A stretch of DNA of 64,000 nucleotides. It comes from JAKJEP01 sp964580995 (GTDB taxonomy: Bacteria > Planctomycetota > Phycisphaerae > Sedimentisphaerales > SM23-30). The position numbers and the translations under genes are program-made. The stretch lies in contig CAZOMV010000008.1 in NCBI GenBank assembly GCA_964580995.1, positions 1 through 64,000 of the forward strand. The letters run 5' to 3'. Under the pieces are notes generated by a model. The model was given only the letters and a program-made list of their open reading frames with translations. It did not search any database and was not told where the DNA came from. The stretch's first letter is position 1. Every line of letters begins with the position of its first letter. This document shows, one piece after another, positions 9,070 to 17,309 of this stretch.

Positions 9070-10266
9070 ATGAATACACAGGAAATTATCGAACAATTTA
9101 ATCAATATGTGATTGGAAATTACGGCCGGCTGCCGAATGTGATTGTCAAGGGGCAGGGCAGTAAAATCTGGGATATCGAGGGGCGGGAATATCTGGATAT
9201 GTTCCCCGGCTGGGCGGTCAGCGGCATCGGCCATTGCCATCCGAAAGTGGTGGAGGCCATCCGGCGGCAGGCGGGGGAACTGATCCATATGGACAACACC
9301 TTTTACAACGTGCCGCAGGGGCAGCTGGCGCAGATGCTCAGCCAGCGGGGTTTCGGCGGCAAGTGCTTTTTCTGCAACAGCGGGGCGGAGGCGGTGGAGG
9401 CGGCGATCAAACTCTCGCGCGTGCATACGCCCAAGGGCAAATACAAGATCATTACGGCGATCGGCGGCTTTCACGGGCGGACGCTGGGGGCGCTGACGGC
9501 GACGGCCCAGCCGAAGTACCATCAGGGATTTCTGCCGCTGGTGCCGGGTTTTGTCTATGTGCCGTACAACGATATCCCGGCGCTGGAATCGGCCTTCGAT
9601 GAGGAGGTGGCGGCGGTGCTGGTGGAGCCGATCCAGGGGGAGGGGGGCATTAATGTTCCAGATCAGGAATATCTGCTGAAGATCCGGGAACTGTGCGACG
9701 CGAATCAGGCACTGGTGATCTGGGATGAAGTGCAGAGCGGCATGGGCCGGACGGGGAAATGGTTCGCCCATCAGAATTTCGGCGTGGAGCCGGACATCAT
9801 GACAATGGCCAAGGCGCTGGGCGGCGGGGTGTCGATCGGCGGCATCATGGCCCGGCCCGAGGTGGCCAAGTCACTGGTGCCGGGTACGCATGCCTCGACC
9901 TTCGGCGGCAATCCCCTGGTGTGTGCGGCGGCGATTGCCACGATTGAGGCAATTGAAGAGGAAAATCTGCTGGAAAACGCCCGGGTGATGGGCGAGTATG
10001 CTCAAAATAAACTGCGTCAGTTGCAGGGCAAATATTCCTGTATCGATCATGTGCGGGGCGTGGGGCTGATGATCGGTGTGCAGTTGACCGAGCCGGGCGC
10101 GGAGATTGTGAAGAAATGCTGGGCGCGGGGCATGCGGATCAATTGTACGCACGACAGCGTTTTGCGGTTTATGCCGGCGATGAATGTGCATGCGGAAGAG
10201 ATCGATCAGGCGGTATCGATCCTGGATAGCGCGATGGCAGAACTATATGGAGGAAACGCAGGATGA
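9070..10266 (+). CDS. argD: Acetylornithine aminotransferase
   Basis: Class-III PLP aminotransferase (398 residues) converting N-acetylglutamate semialdehyde to N-acetylornithine. Landmarks: FFCNSGAEAVEAAIKL, GGFHGRTLGALTAT, VEPIQGEGGIN, VIWDEVQSGMGRTG, and the PLP lysine in MTMAKALGGG. It begins 22 bases after argB with only a weak ribosome site, and its stop overlaps the argF start by four bases (ATGA), so argD and argF are translationally coupled. It may also serve succinyldiaminopimelate transamination, as in some bacteria. Confidence 0.94.
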   Translation: MNTQEIIEQFNQYVIGNYGRLPNVIVKGQGSKIWDIEGREYLDMFPGWAVSGIGHCHPKVVEAIRRQAGELIHMDNTFYNVPQGQLAQMLSQRGFGGKCFFCNSGAEAVEAAIKLSRVHTPKGKYKIITAIGGFHGRTLGALTATAQPKYHQGFLPLVPGFVYVPYNDIPALESAFDEEVAAVLVEPIQGEGGINVPDQEYLLKIRELCDANQALVIWDEVQSGMGRTGKWFAHQNFGVEPDIMTMAKALGGGVSIGGIMARPEVAKSLVPGTHASTFGGNPLVCAAAIATIEAIEEENLLENARVMGEYAQNKLRQLQGKYSCIDHVRGVGLMIGVQLTEPGAEIVKKCWARGMRINCTHDSVLRFMPAMNVHAEEIDQAVSILDSAMAELYGGNAG

Positions 10267-11186
10267 CCAGGCATTTTTTAGAAATTGAACATTATTCAAC
10301 GGACGAATTGCATGCCCTGCTGATTCAGGCGGCCAGTTTAAAAAGGCTGTATCTGGAAGGGGGGTTGGACCCGTGCCTGGCCGGCAGGACAATGGCCATG
10401 CTGTTTGAAAAGCCCAGCCTGCGGACGCGGATCAGTTTTGAGGTGGGGATGGCGCAACTGGGCGGGGCGACGGTCTATCTGCGCCCGGAGGATATGGGCG
10501 GACTGGGCCAGCGGGAGCCGATCCGCGACCTGATGCGGGTGCTCAACGGCTATGTGAATGCGGTGGTGGTGCGGACGTTCGGCCATGAATTGGTGCTGGA
10601 ACTGGCCCACCATGCCCGGATCCCGGTCATCAACGCCCTGACGGATTTGGCACATCCCTGCCAGGCGATGGCGGATATGCTGACGATTCAGGAGCATTTC
10701 GGGGAACTGGCAGGCAGGAAGGTGGTGTTTGTGGGGGATGGGAATAATGTGGCCCGTTCGCTGGCGTGGGCCTGCATGAAACTGGGGCTGCATTTTGTGA
10801 TTGCCTCGCCGGAAGCCTATGCCTTGCCGGAGGATTTTGTCAGTCATGTACAAAGAGAGAACGGACCAGGCCGATTCAGTGCCCTGCAGGATCCCTGGGA
10901 AGCGATCCGGGGAGCGGATGTGGTTTACAGCGACACCTGGACGAGCATGGGGCAGGAAAAGGAAAAGGAACAGCGGATCCGGGATTTCGCGGGGTATCAG
11001 ATTACTCGCGAACTGATGGCGGCCACCGGTAAAAAATCGGTGGTCATGCATTGCCTGCCGGCGTACCGCGGGCTGGAGATCACCGATGAGGTGATTGAAT
11101 CCCCGCAGAGTATTGTGTTCGCACAGGCGGAAAACCGGCTGCACTTTCAGCGGGCGTTGCTGAAATATTTAATTTTATCAAAATGA
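10263..11186 (+). CDS. argF: Ornithine carbamoyltransferase
   Basis: Transfers the carbamoyl group to ornithine to give citrulline. 307 residues. The carbamoyl-phosphate site is present as FEKPSLRTR (Leu in place of the more usual Thr, as in many deep-branching enzymes), followed by HPCQAMADMLT and the ornithine-loop motif MHCLPAYRG. Start ATG overlaps the argD stop (ATGA). argG and carbamoyl-phosphate synthase are not in the window, but argH is at 34.2-35.6 kb on the other strand. A 91-bp dispersed repeat begins five bases after the stop. Confidence 0.95.
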   Translation: MTRHFLEIEHYSTDELHALLIQAASLKRLYLEGGLDPCLAGRTMAMLFEKPSLRTRISFEVGMAQLGGATVYLRPEDMGGLGQREPIRDLMRVLNGYVNAVVVRTFGHELVLELAHHARIPVINALTDLAHPCQAMADMLTIQEHFGELAGRKVVFVGDGNNVARSLAWACMKLGLHFVIASPEAYALPEDFVSHVQRENGPGRFSALQDPWEAIRGADVVYSDTWTSMGQEKEKEQRIRDFAGYQITRELMAATGKKSVVMHCLPAYRGLEITDEVIESPQSIVFAQAENRLHFQRALLKYLILSK

Positions 11187-11190
11187 AACT

Positions 11191-11281
11191 TGACGGAACC
11201 GCCAAAAGTCGATATTGACTTGCAAAAACAGCTCTGACTCTCCGATACCAAGGGGACGACGAGCTTTTGACGCTGGCGTCA
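11191..11281 (+). repeat. 91-bp dispersed intergenic repeat, copy A
   Basis: Shares 76 of 91 positions (by hand alignment, no gaps) with the reverse complement of 25554-25644. The ends are best conserved: CCAAAAGTCGATATTGAC near the left and TTTTGACGCTGGCGTCA at the right. The right end is palindromic (TTTGACGC/GCGTCAAA here). It lies between argF and rph and extends the open frame ahead of rph, which explains why that frame looks longer than the real gene. Confidence 0.8.
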
Positions 11282-11295
11282 AACTTTACTTAAAA

Positions 11296-12063
11296 ATGGA
11301 AAAACCACAGCGAAAAATACCATCTCGAAAACGTCGCGCCAACAAATTGCGGCAAGTCCGGATTCAACGGGCTTTTACTCGGACGGCGGCCGGTTCGGTT
11401 TTGATAGAAATGGGTAATACCAAAGTGCTATGCACAGCTAGTTTTCTTGCTGAGGTCCCCCCCTGGCGGAAGGAGAGCGGTCTGGGGTGGGTAACAGCGG
11501 ATTATTCCATGCTGCCAGCCTCGACCAGCCCCCGGAAATCCCGCAGCAAGATCGGGCACACCGACAGCCGGGGAACCGAGATTCAGCGGCTGATCGGGCG
11601 GGTGCTCCGTTCGGTGGTGGATTTTCAAAAACTGGGTGAAAATACCATCTATGTGGATTGCGATGTCTTACAGGCCGACGGCGGGACGCGCACGGCTTCC
11701 ATTAACGGCGGGTACCTTGCCATGGTGGATGCGGTTCGCTGGGCGATCCGGCAGGGATTGATTTCCGAGAATCCGATTCGCCAGGCAGTGGCGGCGATCA
11801 GTGTGGGAATCATCGGCGGCAAAACGTATCTGGACCTGGACTATGAGCTGGACAGCCGCGCCGATGTGGATTTGAATGTGGCGATGACCGCCGACGGCCG
11901 GTTTGTGGAGCTTCAGGGGACCGGTGAACAAAATACCTTTAGCGGCGAGCAGTTGGAAAATATGCTCCAGACGGCCCAGACAGGCATCCGGCAGCTATTC
12001 CGATTTCAGAAGAAGTCATTGCAATATGAAGCGGGAGGTATGCGATTAACAAGCGAAGAATAA
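11296..12063 (+). CDS. rph: Ribonuclease PH
   Basis: Phosphate-dependent 3'-5' exoribonuclease that trims tRNA 3' ends. Start set at ATG 11296 (255 residues, the normal size); the in-frame extension upstream to 11215 is made of the dispersed repeat and has no similarity to the family. Seen: RRANKLRQVRIQ, GSVLIEMGNTKVLCTA, GWVTADYSMLP, SRGTEIQRLIGRVLRS, TIYVDCDVLQADGGTRTASI, and the C-terminal phosphate-site stretch LQGTGEQNTFS. rph next to rdgB is a common arrangement; here a lipoprotein gene sits between them. Confidence 0.94.
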   Translation: MEKPQRKIPSRKRRANKLRQVRIQRAFTRTAAGSVLIEMGNTKVLCTASFLAEVPPWRKESGLGWVTADYSMLPASTSPRKSRSKIGHTDSRGTEIQRLIGRVLRSVVDFQKLGENTIYVDCDVLQADGGTRTASINGGYLAMVDAVRWAIRQGLISENPIRQAVAAISVGIIGGKTYLDLDYELDSRADVDLNVAMTADGRFVELQGTGEQNTFSGEQLENMLQTAQTGIRQLFRFQKKSLQYEAGGMRLTSEE

Positions 12064-12089
12064 ACCATACAGATCATCTGCTGAGCCGG

Positions 12090-12851
12090 GTGTGGCTGCC
12101 GGTGCTGTGCTTGTGGCTGGCCGCGGGCTGCGGTGGGAACGGGGATTCCGGTTCGTCGCCGTATTCTGGCTTATCGGCGGGAACCGCCTCCGATCAGGCC
12201 CGATATACGATTGTGCTGGCGCAATACACGCAAATGGATAGCATCGATCAGGCGCAGGATCTGATGCGTCATGCGAAAGAACTTTTGAAAACCGATGATA
12301 TCTGGCTGTTGAACGACAAGAAAAGTCTGTATGTAAATTACGGCCATTTTGCCGGCGAAACCGGCACAATCGAGCGGGAATTCAAGCGGGTGAAAAAAAT
12401 GTATTATGAAAAGATACAGGCGGGGCCTTATCAGTTCTGCTTTATCCGGGAGATTCCGCATGCCGATCCGCTGGCTCCCCATGAATGGGATCTGCTCAAT
12501 AGTCATTGTCTGGCAACACTGGAGATCGGCTGTTATTATAACGTGCTGGAAAAGGATTATACCAGTCGCAAGGAAGATGCGGTCCAGGCGGTGAAGAGTT
12601 TGCGGGAGGCGGGGGAAACGGCATTTTTCATTCATGGGAAATTTGAATCGAGGATCTATATCGGCTGCGCCAGCAATCCGCGGGAGGCGCAAGAGGGACT
12701 GCTCCAGTTGCAGAAAAAAAATCCCTACCGCTTCGAAAACGGCGGAATGGTCTATTCGGTGGTGTATGACGAACACCATAAGCGGGTCCGCATTCCCAAA
12801 CCCTCGGTGGTCGTGGATATGGAGGAAATCCGGAGGAATAGCTCATTTTAA
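12090..12851 (+). CDS. Putative lipoprotein of unknown function
   Basis: About 253 residues from GTG 12090. The N terminus is a hydrophobic stretch ending LWLAAGC, a lipobox. With the GTG start the signal lacks basic residues. The frame is open upstream through INKRRINHTDH, where a GGGAGGT ribosome site (12033-12039) sits just before ATT 12045, so a non-standard ATT start overlapping rph by 19 bases is possible. The body is mixed alpha/beta with conserved-looking Trp, Tyr and Cys. The stretch SRIYIGCASNPREAQ is faintly SPOR-like, but no confident family is recognised. It lies between rph and rdgB, two bases before the latter, so it is probably co-transcribed. Confidence 0.6.
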   Translation: MWLPVLCLWLAAGCGGNGDSGSSPYSGLSAGTASDQARYTIVLAQYTQMDSIDQAQDLMRHAKELLKTDDIWLLNDKKSLYVNYGHFAGETGTIEREFKRVKKMYYEKIQAGPYQFCFIREIPHADPLAPHEWDLLNSHCLATLEIGCYYNVLEKDYTSRKEDAVQAVKSLREAGETAFFIHGKFESRIYIGCASNPREAQEGLLQLQKKNPYRFENGGMVYSVVYDEHHKRVRIPKPSVVVDMEEIRRNSSF

Positions 12852-12852
12852 G

Positions 12853-13485
12853 ATGAAAGCCGATTGCATTACAGAACTGGTTATCGCCACTACCAACCGG
12901 GGGAAACTGGCGGAATTGCGGAATCTGCTCTCTGGCGGGGAGGTGAAGGTTTTGGGCCTTTCCGATTTTGGGGTGGTGCCGGAGGCGGAGGAGACGGGGA
13001 AAAATTTTTCGGAAAATGCTCGCCAAAAAGCGATGTTTTATGGTAAATTACTCGGCAGCTGGGTTTTGGCCGATGATTCAGGGCTGGAAGTGGCGGCTCT
13101 GGGGGGGGCGCCGGGTGTTCACTCAGCCCGGTTTGCCGGCGTGAACGGTGCCGATGCCGCCAGCCGGGACCAGGCCAACATTGCCAGGCTGCTGGACCTG
13201 CTGACGGAGGTGCCGCCGGAAAAGCGGGCGGCAAGGTTCTGCTGTAGTCTGTGTTTGTGTCATGGCGGCGAAGTGGTTCTGGAAGTGGAAGGCTTTGTGG
13301 AAGGAACGATTATATCCCAGAGGCGGGGGGAAAACGGGTTTGGTTACGACCCGGTTTTTTGGATTTCCGCGGCCGGCAAGACCGCCGCGGAGCTGACGAA
13401 TGAAGAAAAAAACGCTCTTTCGCATCGGGGAAAAGCGTTGCGTGCTTTGATGGAGAAACTGAAACCTTTACTAAGTCAAAAGTAA
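12853..13485 (+). CDS. rdgB: XTP/dITP diphosphatase (RdgB/HAM1 family)
   Basis: Hydrolyses non-canonical purine nucleoside triphosphates (ITP, XTP, dITP) to monophosphates, keeping them out of nucleic acids. Start ATG 12853, one base after the upstream stop, gives 210 residues, the family's usual size. Landmarks: VIATTNRGKLAEL at the N terminus, FSENARQKA, the metal/phosphate motif VLADDSGLEV, GAPGVHSARFAG, ENGFGYDPVF and the C-terminal LSHRGKAL. The frame is open further upstream but that part overlaps the lipoprotein gene in another frame. Confidence 0.94.
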   Translation: MKADCITELVIATTNRGKLAELRNLLSGGEVKVLGLSDFGVVPEAEETGKNFSENARQKAMFYGKLLGSWVLADDSGLEVAALGGAPGVHSARFAGVNGADAASRDQANIARLLDLLTEVPPEKRAARFCCSLCLCHGGEVVLEVEGFVEGTIISQRRGENGFGYDPVFWISAAGKTAAELTNEEKNALSHRGKALRALMEKLKPLLSQK

Positions 13486-13498
13486 AAGAGAGTGAACT

Positions 13499-14062
13499 AT
13501 GGTACCAAAAGAGATATTTTTTACCCAGGGTGTCGGGCGGCATCGCCTGCAGCTTCAGTCCTTTGAGTTGGCCTTACGGGATGCGGGAATCGCCTTCTGC
13601 AATTTGGTAACCGTAAGCAGTATTTTCCCCCCGGAATGCAAGATTATATCCCGGAGCAAGGGAGTCGAAAAGCTTCGTCCGGGCGAGATTACCTTTTGTG
13701 TAATGGCCCGTTCGGATACCAACGAGCCTAGCCGCCGCTGCTGTGCGGGCGTGGGTTTGGCGCTGCCGGCCAATGGGAAAGATTACGGCTATATCGCCGA
13801 ATATCATGGTCACGGTATGAATTCCAAGCAGGTTGCCGACCTGGTGGAAGACATGGCCGCTTCGATGCTGGCCTCCACGCTCGGTATCGAGTTTGACCCC
13901 GACAAGGCGTATGACGAACGGAAAGAACTGTATCGCATGAGTGGAAAAATCGTCCGGACGCGGGCGGCGGTAAAGGTTGCCGAAGTGCAGGAGAACGGCT
14001 TCTGGACAACGGTGGTGGCGGCCGCGGTCTTTATTCCGGTGCGAAAAGATCCCGTCGTATGA
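13499..14062 (+). CDS. pdaD: Pyruvoyl-dependent arginine decarboxylase
   Basis: Decarboxylates arginine to agmatine using a pyruvoyl group made by self-cleavage. The 187-residue proenzyme has the cleavage region VTVSSIFPP, where the second Ser should become the pyruvoyl group, plus EITFCVMARSDTNEP and the conserved IAEYHGHG. Length fits the bacterial/archaeal PvlArgDC family. The stop overlaps the agmatinase start (ATGA), which couples the two steps of the agmatine route to putrescine. No antizyme or regulator is visible. Confidence 0.92.
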   Translation: MVPKEIFFTQGVGRHRLQLQSFELALRDAGIAFCNLVTVSSIFPPECKIISRSKGVEKLRPGEITFCVMARSDTNEPSRRCCAGVGLALPANGKDYGYIAEYHGHGMNSKQVADLVEDMAASMLASTLGIEFDPDKAYDERKELYRMSGKIVRTRAAVKVAEVQENGFWTTVVAAAVFIPVRKDPVV

Positions 14063-14934
14063 AACCCCAGCCGGTCAATGCGTTTCTGGATTTGCCGATG
14101 CTCTATGCCCAACTGGCCAGCAGCCGGTTTGTGATCATGCCGATCCGCTATGACGGCAGTGTCAGCTACAAGCGGGGGGCCGGCCTGGCGCCCGATGCGA
14201 TCATCGAGGCCTCCAAAGAAATCGAGACCTTCGATGAACAGTTGTGCGGGGAATTTTTTCAGGCCGGGATTCATACCCATCCGGGGATCGACGGGGCGGG
14301 CGTTTCGCCGGAGGAAATGCAGCGGGAAATTTATCAGACGGTTCTGCCCCTGCTGGAGATGGGCAAAATCCCGGTTTCCCTGGGCGGGGATCATTCCGTA
14401 ACCCCGGCCCTGGTGAAGGCGGCCAAACAGGCCAGGCCGAATCTTTCCGTGCTGCATATTGACGCCCACGGAGATTTAAGGGACAGTTATCTGGGCAGCC
14501 CCTGGAGCCACGCCTCGATCATGCGGCGCATCTACGATATGGGGATTCCCTCCATTTCGCTGGGCATACGCAGTATCTGCCGCGAACAATACGATTTTAT
14601 TCGGGACCATGATATTGCGATTCTTCCGCCGGATGTAGTGGAGAAAGACACCGACGGAACGATTGCAAAGATTTTGTCCCGGCTTACCGACGAGGTGTAT
14701 ATCACCCTGGATATCGACGGCTTCGATCCCGCCATGGCTCCCGGCACCGCCATCCCCGAGCCCGGCGGTCTTACTTATTACCCAGTTTTGCGGATTCTGG
14801 AAGCGGTCGGCCGGTCTCGGCGAATCGTCGCCGCCGATATCGTGGAAGTCATGCCCATACCCGGCAATTACGTTACGGAATTCCTGGCTGCCCGTCTAGC
14901 CTATAAAATCATTACTTTTGCCCAATTTCGATGA
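14059..14934 (+). CDS. speB: Agmatinase
   Basis: Mn-dependent ureohydrolase that turns agmatine into putrescine and urea. 291 residues. All metal motifs are present: LGGDHSV, HIDAHGDLRD and the DIDGFDPAM stretch, followed by TAIPEPGGL and VEVMPIPG. The ATG overlaps the stop of the arginine decarboxylase gene. The pairing with pdaD specifies agmatine rather than arginine as substrate (inference from context). Last gene of the arginine/polyamine run. Confidence 0.94.
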   Translation: MKPQPVNAFLDLPMLYAQLASSRFVIMPIRYDGSVSYKRGAGLAPDAIIEASKEIETFDEQLCGEFFQAGIHTHPGIDGAGVSPEEMQREIYQTVLPLLEMGKIPVSLGGDHSVTPALVKAAKQARPNLSVLHIDAHGDLRDSYLGSPWSHASIMRRIYDMGIPSISLGIRSICREQYDFIRDHDIAILPPDVVEKDTDGTIAKILSRLTDEVYITLDIDGFDPAMAPGTAIPEPGGLTYYPVLRILEAVGRSRRIVAADIVEVMPIPGNYVTEFLAARLAYKIITFAQFR

Positions 14935-14952
14935 ACGAATTCAATCTGGACT

Positions 14953-14982
14953 TTGTTTTTTTGCCTTTGTCGGTCCTATAAT
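14953..14982 (+). promoter_or_regulatory. Promoter-like sequence before the barrel/FecR/cyclase group
   Basis: TTGTTT (14953-14958), 18-base spacer, TATAAT (14977-14982). The -10 is a perfect consensus. It would give a leader of roughly 250 bases containing the small ORF at 15078. Confidence 0.5.
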
Positions 14983-15077
14983 CATTTTAAGATATTTATC
15001 CTAAATGCAAATTATGTTGAGAGTTAGGATATTTCAGCATTGTACCGATATACGGATAGGGCAGGAAAAGGGAAATT

Positions 15078-15185
15078 ATGAAAACCGGGGAGAAAAAGGA
15101 CCGAATTAATAGGGAAATTTTCTTGCAATCAGCTTGGCATATGGTTAAATGCAGATTGTATCAAGATTTAGAGATATATAGGTAA
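15078..15185 (+). CDS. Possible 35-residue small protein or leader peptide
   Basis: ATG 15078 to TAA 15185 encodes 35 residues starting MKTGEKKDR and ending YQDLEIYR, basic at the start with one central hydrophobic patch (FLQSAWHMV). It is preceded by a purine-rich ribosome site (AGGAAAAGGGA, 15063-15073) at good spacing and lies downstream of a promoter. No family is recognised. It may be a genuine small protein, a leader peptide for the barrel gene 58 bases later, or chance. Confidence 0.35.
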   Translation: MKTGEKKDRINREIFLQSAWHMVKCRLYQDLEIYR

Positions 15186-15243
15186 GTTCGGAACGAATAA
15201 TACGCATATCTGATAAACATAAAAACGGCAAAGGAAATTGGCT

Positions 15244-16713
15244 ATGTTTAAAATACCAGAAAACCAATGCAAGGGATTTTGTTCAGTACGTTTTTGCCGA
15301 AAGGTTCTTTTCTGTTTGAGTTTGTGGGTTTGGGGGACCGTTTCGGTTTTGCAGGCGCAAACGGATGATCTGGCCCAGCGGGAGCGGGTGCTGGATGAGC
15401 CGTTTCGGCTGATGATGGATGAGCAGGTACCCACATCGAAACGGGCATTATTTGACTGGGGCGGATGGTTTCGCAGCAGTTACTGGTACCTGGATGAAAA
15501 AGTCGGCAGAGGGCCCGACGACCGGGATGGTTCGCGGGGCCTGCGACGCCAGCAGTTGCGGCTGTGGGGCGATCTGAATATCGATCAGGCCCACGAGTTT
15601 TATGCCCGTGGCCGGCTGGACTACCTGGACTGGAACCACGGCAGCAGCCTGGACCATAACGACAGCGATTGGGAAGGAGCCGATCTGGAACGCGGCTGGT
15701 ATCGCTTTCAGTTATCGCAGTGGCTCAATGGCCGGGGGGAGGCGCCGGGGAATTTCGATTTTTCAATAAAGGCGGGGCGTCAGTATGTGGAGTTCGGTAC
15801 GGGTTTGGCGCTAGCGGTGCCGCTGGATGCGGTTTTGGCCAGTGCCTATTACCAGGACTGGCAGTTGACCGGCCTGTTGGCACAATCGATTCCCAGTTCG
15901 AAGAATATCGATCGATCGGTGCCGGATAACCGGGAAGAAAGCCGGAATTATTGGGGCTTGCAGTTGAATTATGCGGGTTTGCCCGATCACACACCCTTTG
16001 TGTATTATTATTCCCAGGACGATCAGGATGCCGGGATAGTGCGGGAGGATCAGACCTTTGGTTACGATTCCCAATATGTAGGGTTGGGATCGCGCGGGAA
16101 GTTCTTTCATCGCGATTTGCAATATAGTTGCGAGATGGTCGGGGAATTCGGCAAGAGCTACGCTTTTTCGGATGAGCCGGATCGCCAGAATATTCACGCC
16201 TGGGCCTTCGATAGCGAATTGCGGTATCTGGTTCCCGATAAGCATCTATCGCAAGTATCGCTGGAGTATCTGCTAACCTCGGGTGATTCCGACCGGGATA
16301 ACAGCCCGACCAACACCATCGGCGGCAATAGGGTGCATACGGTCGATACGAGTTTTAGCGGCTGGGGCTTCCGGGATACGGGGCTGGTGCTGGCGCCGCG
16401 GCCGACTAATTTGGGAGCGATTCGGCTGGGAGCTTCGACCTTCCCGCTGAATGAATATAAAACGCTGGAGAGGTTTCAGGTAGGCTCGAATTTTTATATC
16501 TATCACAAACAGCAGGCAGGCGGAGCCGCTTCGGATACCCTTTCCACGGAGAACGACAGTTTTCTGGGCAGCGAGGTCGATCTGTTTGCCAACTGGCAGA
16601 TTACGATGGATCTGGCCTGGGAAGTGCATTATGGTGTATTCATGCCCGGCGATGCGTTTCGCAGCCAGCAGGCATGGCAGCTTTTCTTTACCGGAATAAC
16701 CCTTAGCTTTTAA
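15244..16713 (+). CDS. Outer-membrane beta-barrel protein (alginate-export-like)
   Basis: Start ATG 15244 (AAGGA eight bases upstream) rather than TTG 15238. The 489-residue product has a signal peptide (basic start, hydrophobic stretch, cleavage near VLQAQT) and a body of alternating aromatic/hydrophobic strands with many Tyr/Trp, ending in Phe (FFTGITLSF), the usual beta-barrel terminal strand. Patterns such as RQYVEFGTGLAL and LRRQQLRLWGDL resemble the AlgE / 'alginate export' barrel group. It heads a set with a lipoprotein, a FecR protein and a CHASE2 cyclase, suggesting an envelope sensing or transport unit. Barrel nature is well supported; the substrate is not. Confidence 0.75.
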   Translation: MFKIPENQCKGFCSVRFCRKVLFCLSLWVWGTVSVLQAQTDDLAQRERVLDEPFRLMMDEQVPTSKRALFDWGGWFRSSYWYLDEKVGRGPDDRDGSRGLRRQQLRLWGDLNIDQAHEFYARGRLDYLDWNHGSSLDHNDSDWEGADLERGWYRFQLSQWLNGRGEAPGNFDFSIKAGRQYVEFGTGLALAVPLDAVLASAYYQDWQLTGLLAQSIPSSKNIDRSVPDNREESRNYWGLQLNYAGLPDHTPFVYYYSQDDQDAGIVREDQTFGYDSQYVGLGSRGKFFHRDLQYSCEMVGEFGKSYAFSDEPDRQNIHAWAFDSELRYLVPDKHLSQVSLEYLLTSGDSDRDNSPTNTIGGNRVHTVDTSFSGWGFRDTGLVLAPRPTNLGAIRLGASTFPLNEYKTLERFQVGSNFYIYHKQQAGGAASDTLSTENDSFLGSEVDLFANWQITMDLAWEVHYGVFMPGDAFRSQQAWQLFFTGITLSF

Positions 16714-16737
16714 TCCAAGAGAATACCGAGGTATAAA

Positions 16738-17262
16738 ATGAAATCTGTAGTACATTTAGCAATGGTGATGCTGGCCGGTTTCCTGACCGTGTCCTGTCAA
16801 TCGTCGCGGTCGGCCGAAGTGGTTTTGGGCGAGAACGATTTGCCCCCGGCCGCCGGGCGAGACAGCGCCCAACTGGCGTATGATCTGTCGCAGAAAACCT
16901 GGTGCAGCAATGATGATGCCTGTTCCATGATCCTTCTCCTGCTGAATGGCGAGGATCCCTATCGGAATTTTGACGAGCGGATTGTCGCGCTCGATGAAAA
17001 AGGCATCGCTGACATCGGCTGGGATATTGAGGCAGACAAGCCGGTTACCAAGGGCACGCTGGCCTATATGCTCTGCCGGGCGGTGGACATAAGGGGTGGG
17101 GTAATGATGCATCTGCTGAATATCCGGCGGTACAGCTACCGGCAGGCGGTGGCGGAAGGGCTGATGGTTCGGGGCTCCGAATTTGAGCCGCTGACTGGCC
17201 CGGAAGTAGTAGGGATCATGGGCCGGGCTGCCCGGATGAAAGACCAGACCACAAGTCAATAA
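16738..17262 (+). CDS. Putative lipoprotein of unknown function
   Basis: 174 residues. The signal sequence ends in FLTVSC, a lipobox; GAGGT lies 8 bases before the ATG. After the lipidation site it is largely alpha-helical with paired Cys (WCSNDDAC) and a conserved-looking LAYMLCRAVDIRGG segment. I do not recognise a named family. Its position between a barrel protein and a FecR-domain protein, with short gaps (24 and 47 bases), suggests it is part of the same envelope complex. Confidence 0.7.
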   Translation: MKSVVHLAMVMLAGFLTVSCQSSRSAEVVLGENDLPPAAGRDSAQLAYDLSQKTWCSNDDACSMILLLLNGEDPYRNFDERIVALDEKGIADIGWDIEADKPVTKGTLAYMLCRAVDIRGGVMMHLLNIRRYSYRQAVAEGLMVRGSEFEPLTGPEVVGIMGRAARMKDQTTSQ

Positions 17263-17309
17263 CCCTGATTTCGGAAAAGTCAACCCTTATGGGTAAGGAG
17301 ATATACACA

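Larger units (their letters stand above)
14935..15243 (+). other. 309-base leader region before the outer-membrane barrel gene
   Basis: An AT-rich gap after speB. It contains a promoter-like pair (14953-14982) and a possible 35-codon ORF (15078-15185) with its own ribosome site, followed by AAGGA at 15231-15235 serving the barrel gene. No known riboswitch fold or terminator was recognised. Confidence 0.5.
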
